Positions 59,506-64,000 of a DNA stretch of 64,000 bases are shown here, one piece after another; position 1 is the stretch's first letter, and each line of letters opens with the position of its first letter. The stretch spans positions 1 through 64,000 of the forward strand of contig CAZPPS010000010.1 in NCBI GenBank assembly GCA_964588495.1. Reading direction: 5' to 3'. The translations under genes were made by a program, and so were the position numbers. Below the pieces are notes generated by a model. The model saw nothing but the letters and a program-made list of their open reading frames with translations, did no database searches and was not told the origin of the DNA. The stretch comes from CAVPKN01 sp964588495 (lineage in GTDB: Bacteria; Chlamydiota; Chlamydiia; Chlamydiales; JAAKFR01).

Positions 59506-61987
59506 AGGCAGCAGGGGCAGGCGCTGCTGGGATTTCCAGCTCGTCGAAGATGAGTTTTTCATCTTTGACGCTGATGCGGTACTTCTTGGCCTGGCCAGGC
59601 TGCAAGATCAGCTTTTCGGCGAGGGGATCTTCCACATACTGCTCGAGCGCACGGCGTAAAGGACGTGCTCCCATCTCAGGGACGTGTCCGACTTTAACGA
59701 GATGATGGATTGCATCTTCTGTCATCTCGATAAAAATGTGGTATTTAGCCAAACGCTTTTTCACTTTTTCGAGTTCCAGATGGACAATTTCAGAAAGTCC
59801 TGCCTCGTCGAGCGGCTTAAAGATGACCGTTCCATCGAGTCTATTGATAAACTCAGGCTTCAGGTGCTTTTTCATCGCCCCTTCGATCTTCTCTTTGATC
59901 ACCTTAAACTCTGGCAGTCCTGTTCTTCCAGAGAAACCAATGTCGCTGGATTTGCGGATCAGATCGGCTCCCAAGTTGGAGGTCATGATCACAATCGCAT
60001 GGCGGAAATCCACTTTTCTTCCAAAAGAATCGGTAAGCCTTCCATCTTCAAGGATCTGGAGGAGCAGATCCATCACATCTGGGTGGGCTTTTTCAATCTC
60101 ATCGAATAAGACGACACAATAAGGACGCTGGCGGACACGCTCCGTGAGCTGGCCACCCTCTTCATGGCCAACATAGCCTGGAGGGGAGCCGGTCATACGA
60201 CTGACCGCAAATTTTTCCATGTACTCAGACATGTCGACTTGGATGAGCGCATCTTCGCCCCCATACATGTGCTGGGCAAGAAGGCGTGCCAAGTGCGTTT
60301 TACCAACCCCTGTGGGGCCTAAAAAGAGGAAAGAGCCGGTTGGACGGTTTGGATCTTTAATTCCCGTGCGCCCTCTTCGGATTGCTCTACAAACAGCATC
60401 GACCGCTTCGTCTTGGCCAATAATCTGAGAGCGGAGCGTCTCTTCCATCTTCATCAATTTTTGGGTCTCTTCTTCCGTCAATTGAGTGACAGGAATTCCT
60501 GTTTGAGATGAGACAACAAGAGCGACTGCATCCTCATCTACTGGGACTTGATGCTCGTCTTTGTGCGTTTCCCACTCTGAGCGGATCGTTTGGAGCTTTT
60601 CTCTCAGCTTTTTCTCATCATCGCGCAGCCGTGCTGCTTTTTCATACTCTTGCGTGCTGATCGCCTTCTCTTTGGCCTGACGCGTCTCTTCAATTTGGGC
60701 TTCAAGATTTGCAATATCAGAAGGTTGATTCATTGTTGCTATGCGCATACGGGCGCCTGCTTCATCGAGCAGATCGATCGCCTTATCGGGTAAGAAACGG
60801 CCGTAAACATATCTATCAGACAAAATCGCAGCAGCTTGCAGCGCTTCATCTGTGATAGTCACATTGTGGTGCTCTTCGTATTTTTTCTTCAAACCGCGCA
60901 AAATTTCGATCGTGTCATCCACGCTAGGCGGCTGCACGAGAATTTTTTGGAAACGGCGCTCTAAAGCGGCATCCTTTTCAATGTGTTTTCTATATTCGTC
61001 AATTGTTGTGGCGCCAATACACTGAAGCTCACCTCTTGAGAGTGCAGGTTTTAAAATATTGGAGGCATCGATAGCCCCTTCAGCAGCTCCGGCGCCCACG
61101 ATTGTGTGCAGCTCATCGATAAAAAGGAGAATGTTTCCATGCTTTTTGATCTCATCCATGACCGCTTTGATCCGCTCTTCGAACTGGCCTCGGTATTTGG
61201 TTCCAGCGATCATAAGAGCTAAATCGAGTGTGATGAGCTTTTTCTTTCTCAAATTGTCGGGAACTTCACCCTTGACAATTCTTTGGGCAAGTCCTTCCAC
61301 AATCGCCGTTTTTCCAACCCCTGCTTCTCCGATCAAAACGGGATTATTTTTCCGTCTGCGGCACAAAATGAGGATCAGTCTTTCAACCTCTGAGGATCTT
61401 CCGATGACAGGATCGAGCTTCCCTTCACGGCTCATTTCAGTCAGATCGTAACCATAAGCGCGCAATGCCGGCAGTTTTTCTGACGATTTTTCTTGATTTT
61501 TGGCAGAAGAGCCTCCGCCGCCCGATGAGCTGGGGGGAAGCTGTAAATTAAAGGTTTCAAGCTCTCTAAGAACTTCTTTGCGTACCTCTTGAAGGTCGAC
61601 ATTGAGGTTTTCCAATACTTGAGCGCCTACGCCATCTGTCTGACGCAAAAGTCCTAACAGGAGATGCTCTGTCCCCACATAATTATGGCCGAGATTGGCA
61701 GCTTCTTCGTTGGCAAATTCAAAAACTTTTTTGACTCTCCCCGTGAGAGCAGGATCTCCATAGACCTGAATTTCAGGACCATAGCCAACTAAACGTTCAA
61801 CTTCCTGCCGGACAGTTTCAAAATCGAGGCCAAGATTGCGCAGGACATTGACTGCAACTCCTTGGCCCAATTTCAATAAGCCTAAAAGTAGGTGTTCGGT
61901 TCCTAAATAATTGTGATTGAGTCTTTGGGCTTCTTTTTTTGCCAGCTTGATGACTTGTTTTGCGCGATTTGTGAACTTATCAAACAT
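59504..61987 (-). CDS. clpC: ATP-dependent Clp protease ATPase ClpC
   Basis: ClpC unfolds proteins and feeds them to ClpP. The 827 residues have two N-terminal repeats (LGTEHLLLGLLKLGQGVA and VGTEHLLLGLLRQTDGVG), a first AAA+ module with GEAGVGKT, a middle region with a UVR-like motif (EYEKAARLRDDEKKLREKL), and a second AAA+ module with GPTGVGKTHLAR. The full plan fits ClpC rather than ClpA or ClpB. Position next to lplA matches Chlamydia (CT286-CT285 from memory). No HrcA-type operator was seen upstream. Confidence 0.96.
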   Translation of the reverse strand: MFDKFTNRAKQVIKLAKKEAQRLNHNYLGTEHLLLGLLKLGQGVAVNVLRNLGLDFETVRQEVERLVGYGPEIQVYGDPALTGRVKKVFEFANEEAANLGHNYVGTEHLLLGLLRQTDGVGAQVLENLNVDLQEVRKEVLRELETFNLQLPPSSSGGGGSSAKNQEKSSEKLPALRAYGYDLTEMSREGKLDPVIGRSSEVERLILILCRRRKNNPVLIGEAGVGKTAIVEGLAQRIVKGEVPDNLRKKKLITLDLALMIAGTKYRGQFEERIKAVMDEIKKHGNILLFIDELHTIVGAGAAEGAIDASNILKPALSRGELQCIGATTIDEYRKHIEKDAALERRFQKILVQPPSVDDTIEILRGLKKKYEEHHNVTITDEALQAAAILSDRYVYGRFLPDKAIDLLDEAGARMRIATMNQPSDIANLEAQIEETRQAKEKAISTQEYEKAARLRDDEKKLREKLQTIRSEWETHKDEHQVPVDEDAVALVVSSQTGIPVTQLTEEETQKLMKMEETLRSQIIGQDEAVDAVCRAIRRGRTGIKDPNRPTGSFLFLGPTGVGKTHLARLLAQHMYGGEDALIQVDMSEYMEKFAVSRMTGSPPGYVGHEEGGQLTERVRQRPYCVVLFDEIEKAHPDVMDLLLQILEDGRLTDSFGRKVDFRHAIVIMTSNLGADLIRKSSDIGFSGRTGLPEFKVIKEKIEGAMKKHLKPEFINRLDGTVIFKPLDEAGLSEIVHLELEKVKKRLAKYHIFIEMTEDAIHHLVKVGHVPEMGARPLRRALEQYVEDPLAEKLILQPGQAKKYRISVKDEKLIFDELEIPAAPAPAA

Positions 61988-62013
61988 AGGTCTTTTCCGT
62001 GGTTCGAGCTTTC

Positions 62014-62176
62014 GAGGATGTTTACAAAATCATCGACATTGCTTTTTGCGCTTTTTTTGCCTGTTAGATTGTTCTAGCTCGGTCAAGTATTTCTACTATG
62101 TCACTCGCAAGAACCAAGCAAACAGGCAAAAAAAAACATCAAAAATCAACTTGTCGCTGACTCTATAAACATCCTC
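62014..62176. repeat. Family C inverted-repeat element
   Basis: Ends gaggatgttta and taaacatcctc are perfect complements, with further pairing inward. The interior shares gctttttgcgc, a T-rich tgcc block and aaaaacatcaaaaatcaact with the element at 53498, but the outermost bases differ. It sits in the 407-base gap between divergent clpC and lplA; the rest (62177-62394) holds AT-rich promoter-like DNA and no gene. Confidence 0.75.
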
Positions 62177-62394
62177 TTGTGGTAGCGTATACGTTAAAAT
62201 CAATATTAGTGCTAGACCAATCTTAACTTTTAAAAAGGGGTTAATTCAACTCATTTTTTAAGCAACACAGAGACAAACAAATATATTCCAGTTGTTTTTA
62301 ATGTTAATTTTTTGTTAATCTTTTTCTCCTGAACCTGAGTTTGGGTTATTTTTCTGTGAGAAAAAACAAAACTCAAGTGACAAATGGAAGGGTT

Positions 62395-63114
62395 ATGGAT
62401 TGGAATATTCTCGATACGGGATCTCGCTCAGCTGCTGCAAATATGGAGCTGGATGCGGCCCTTCTATTTGATTTGCAGGAAGAAAAAGAGGGAATTTTAC
62501 ACCTTTATGATTGGGATCATGATGCGGCCACTTATGGTCATTTTATTGATCCTGAGAACTTTTTAAATATGGAAGGTGTAAGAAAATATCATCTCGATTT
62601 GGCAAAAAGGCCGACTGGCGGAGGGATTATTTTTCACAACTGTGATTTGGCCTTCTCTGTTTTAGTCCCCGCAACCTCTCCCTGGTTTTCATCAAATCCT
62701 CTTGATAATTACGCATTTATTAATAACCGCGTCATTTGGGCTATCCAGAAAATGATCGGTAAACCCGCTGAACTTTTACCAGAAGAGCCCATTCCTTTAG
62801 ATCAGCAATGCCGCAGTTTTTGCATGGCGAAACCGACCAAGTACGATGTCATGATTCAGGGAAAAAAAATTGGGGGAGCCGCTCAAAGAAAGACGCGAGA
62901 TGGTTTTTTACATCAAGGATCGATTGCCATGGGTTTTTTACCTGAAAGCTTCTTGGTTGAAGTGTTAGCGGGTGGATCTCAAGTGCTTGAGGGTATGAAA
63001 CAAAATAGCTTTACACTTCTTGGCTCTGGCTGGAACGAAGAACAGCTCAAAAAAGCAAGACAGGAGCTGCGTCAATTGTTAATGCAAGCTTTTTCAGATG
63101 CATATGATGGTTAA
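62395..63114 (+). CDS. lplA: Lipoate-protein ligase A family
   Basis: LplA activates lipoate and attaches it to lysines of dehydrogenase E2 and GcvH proteins. The 239 residues have the BPL/LplA fold with KRPTGGGIIFHNCDLAFSVL (near residue 71), KPTKYDVMIQGKKIGGAAQR with the active Lys (near 147) and FLHQGSIAMG. The ATG at 62395 (MDWNILDTGSRSAA) follows ggaaggg and is preferred to a TTG 54 bases upstream. Likely clients are the E2 partners of the E1 fusion at 24.2 kb. Confidence 0.93.
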   Translation: MDWNILDTGSRSAAANMELDAALLFDLQEEKEGILHLYDWDHDAATYGHFIDPENFLNMEGVRKYHLDLAKRPTGGGIIFHNCDLAFSVLVPATSPWFSSNPLDNYAFINNRVIWAIQKMIGKPAELLPEEPIPLDQQCRSFCMAKPTKYDVMIQGKKIGGAAQRKTRDGFLHQGSIAMGFLPESFLVEVLAGGSQVLEGMKQNSFTLLGSGWNEEQLKKARQELRQLLMQAFSDAYDG

Positions 63115-64000
63115 AAGAGGCAATTGCAAAACTCATTTACCCGGCAAAATCGCTCTTTTGAGGCCATTTGCATCCATTCTCCTCGGCCGGCTCAACGAAG
63201 GCCGCCCTCGTCAAATGGAACGTGGCAGCTTTGCTGCCACTTGCAACTGGCCTCAAAATCATCAATTTTTCCGGGCAAAGCAGTTTTGCAACTACCTCAA
63301 AAGATTTCTTTTTTGCACATGTTTGTTCTTTTTAGCGTTTCGTCCGGTATCTGCGGAAGACAACCGGGTGATTGTGTGTGAAAATGGCCTCGAAATGCTC
63401 GCATGGGATTTGGATTTTCTCAAAAATGCGGAGCAATCTGTGGAGATGCTTCCCTGCTTTTTTGGGGGCGATATTGCCCAGATACTACTCAAAGCCGTTG
63501 AGAAGCGCTTGTCAGAAGTTTCTACACTCCAAGTTCATATGTTAGCTTCTGCTGTCTTTATGGAAGAAGAAGATTGGGATCTTGTTCATTCTTTACGTTT
63601 AAACTATCCCGATAATTTTCATTTTGTGCTTGCTGTCCAAGTCCCTTTATTTTCTACAGAAGTGACCACAATCGACAATCACGTCAAAATGTTTGTCGTC
63701 GATGAACATTATTTTTCCGCAGGGGGGACTAATCTCGAAGAGCGGCATTGTTCTGAGGGGACATTCAACCCCAAAAAACCGACGAAAAATACAAAAACAG
63801 CTGCGAATTTGCTCTCTGAGGCCATGCGCGATCAAGATATTGTGGGAGCTGGCCCCCTTGCCAAAGATTTAAGACACTTATTTTTTGATCTATTCTCCAT
63901 TTGGGAGAACTACGAAAAAAACCTGATCTTGTACACAGATCCTAAAAAATCCTTAAGCTATAACCATTATTTTGAAGTGAATGCCACACCCTTTGCTCCC
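63104..64000 (+). CDS. Phospholipase D-like protein, exported, cut by window end
   Basis: The open frame runs off the window. From about 63299 it encodes a signal-like stretch (KRFLFCTCLFFLAFRPVSA) and then a domain with NGLEMLAWDLDFLKNAEQSV, and an HxK motif as DNHVKMFVVDEHYFSAGGTN, typical of the phospholipase D superfamily. One HKD-type motif is visible; a second would lie beyond the window. The true start is unclear: ATGs at 63098-63107 overlap lplA, another is at 63215, and both place the inverted repeat in the leader. Position after lplA matches CT284 from memory. A role in lipid processing or as a secreted effector is inferred. Confidence 0.8.
   Translation, partial: MMVKRGNCKTHLPGKIALLRPFASILLGRLNEGRPRQMERGSFAATCNWPQNHQFFRAKQFCNYLKRFLFCTCLFFLAFRPVSAEDNRVIVCENGLEMLAWDLDFLKNAEQSVEMLPCFFGGDIAQILLKAVEKRLSEVSTLQVHMLASAVFMEEEDWDLVHSLRLNYPDNFHFVLAVQVPLFSTEVTTIDNHVKMFVVDEHYFSAGGTNLEERHCSEGTFNPKKPTKNTKTAANLLSEAMRDQDIVGAGPLAKDLRHLFFDLFSIWENYEKNLILYTDPKKSLSYNHYFEVNATPFAP
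63118..63297. repeat. Inverted repeat between lplA and the PLD gene
   Basis: The left arm (aggcaattgcaaaactcatt, tacccggcaaaatcg, ttttgaggccatttgca) pairs with the right arm (tgcaactggcctcaaaatc, tttttccgggcaaagcag, ttttgcaactacct). A small inner hairpin, tggcagctttgctgcca, sits near the centre. The arms are about 55 bases each. The element begins four bases after the lplA stop and ends just before the signal peptide codons of the next gene. Confidence 0.8.

Noticed and set aside
61988..62394. Search for a CIRCE heat-shock operator upstream of clpC and dnaJ
   Set aside because: No TTAGCACTC-N9-GAGTGCTAA pattern was found; ttagtgctag near 62206 lacks a partner.

Overview
The window comes from a chlamydia outside the genus Chlamydia, of the amoeba-associated type (order Chlamydiales). 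From memory of the C. trachomatis map, the conserved genes follow two blocks of that genome: ABC-F, xerC, rnz, lon, tsaB, rpsU, dnaJ, pdhAB, comEC, a CT338-like gene, ptsH, ptsI, ybaB and dnaX; then pgm, a CT296-like gene, rnc, radA, hemC, sod, accD, dut, ptsN, ptsN2, mnmA, clpC, lplA and a phospholipase D-like gene. The accessory genes between them mostly encode small proteins with a paired hydrophobic segment, the look of chlamydial inclusion-membrane (Inc) proteins. The genus cannot be fixed from sequence reading alone.

Layout. 0.2-5.9 kb: ABC-F ATPase, four tandem Inc-like genes with duplicated upstream modules, and xerC. 6-13.2 kb: rnz, a DUF4143-type ATPase behind a cluster of palindromes, a rhomboid gene broken by an in-frame TAG, a nucleotidyltransferase and lon. 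13.3-22.2 kb: tsaB, a DedA protein and a 2503-residue protein resembling the DUF3638/DUF3645 giants. 22.4-28.8 kb: rpsU-dnaJ, the fused E1 dehydrogenase, a Nudix hydrolase and comEC. 28.9-32.2 kb: a SUKH-like gene, a kinase-domain-only hprK, ptsH and ptsI. 32.2-39.7 kb: a small ATPase coupled to a Nudix-like remnant, ybaB-dnaX, a PgpH-like HD protein, an SDR and a DEAD-box helicase. 40-44.8 kb: accessory island with coiled-coil and membrane proteins and a secreted gamma-glutamylcyclotransferase-like protein. 44.9-52.5 kb: pgm, an overlapping operon (CT296-like, 35-aa membrane microprotein, YkgJ-type, Mrp), then rnc-radA-hemC and hemD. 52.8-64 kb: MnSOD, accD, dut, two ptsN genes, accessory genes, mnmA, an orphan NHLP-type RiPP precursor, clpC, lplA and a phospholipase D-like gene cut by the window end.

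How the genes connect. HprK, HPr, EI and two EIIA proteins (one with a DNA-binding domain) form a regulatory phosphotransferase chain; no sugar permease component is seen here. lplA and pdhAB belong to lipoate-dependent oxo-acid dehydrogenase metabolism; hemC and hemD to tetrapyrrole synthesis; lon, clpC and dnaJ to protein quality control.

Noncoding DNA is rich in dispersed palindromic repeats of at least three families (A: words like ACACAAAGACACAAAG; B: GTGCGGCGATTCTTCGCCGC-like; C: GCTTTTTGCGC plus CATCAAAAATCA). No tRNA, rRNA, CRISPR array or transposase gene was seen. The most notable items are the NHLP precursor, the giant DUF3638-like protein, the palindrome cluster by the DUF4143 ATPase, and the secreted gamma-glutamylcyclotransferase-like protein.
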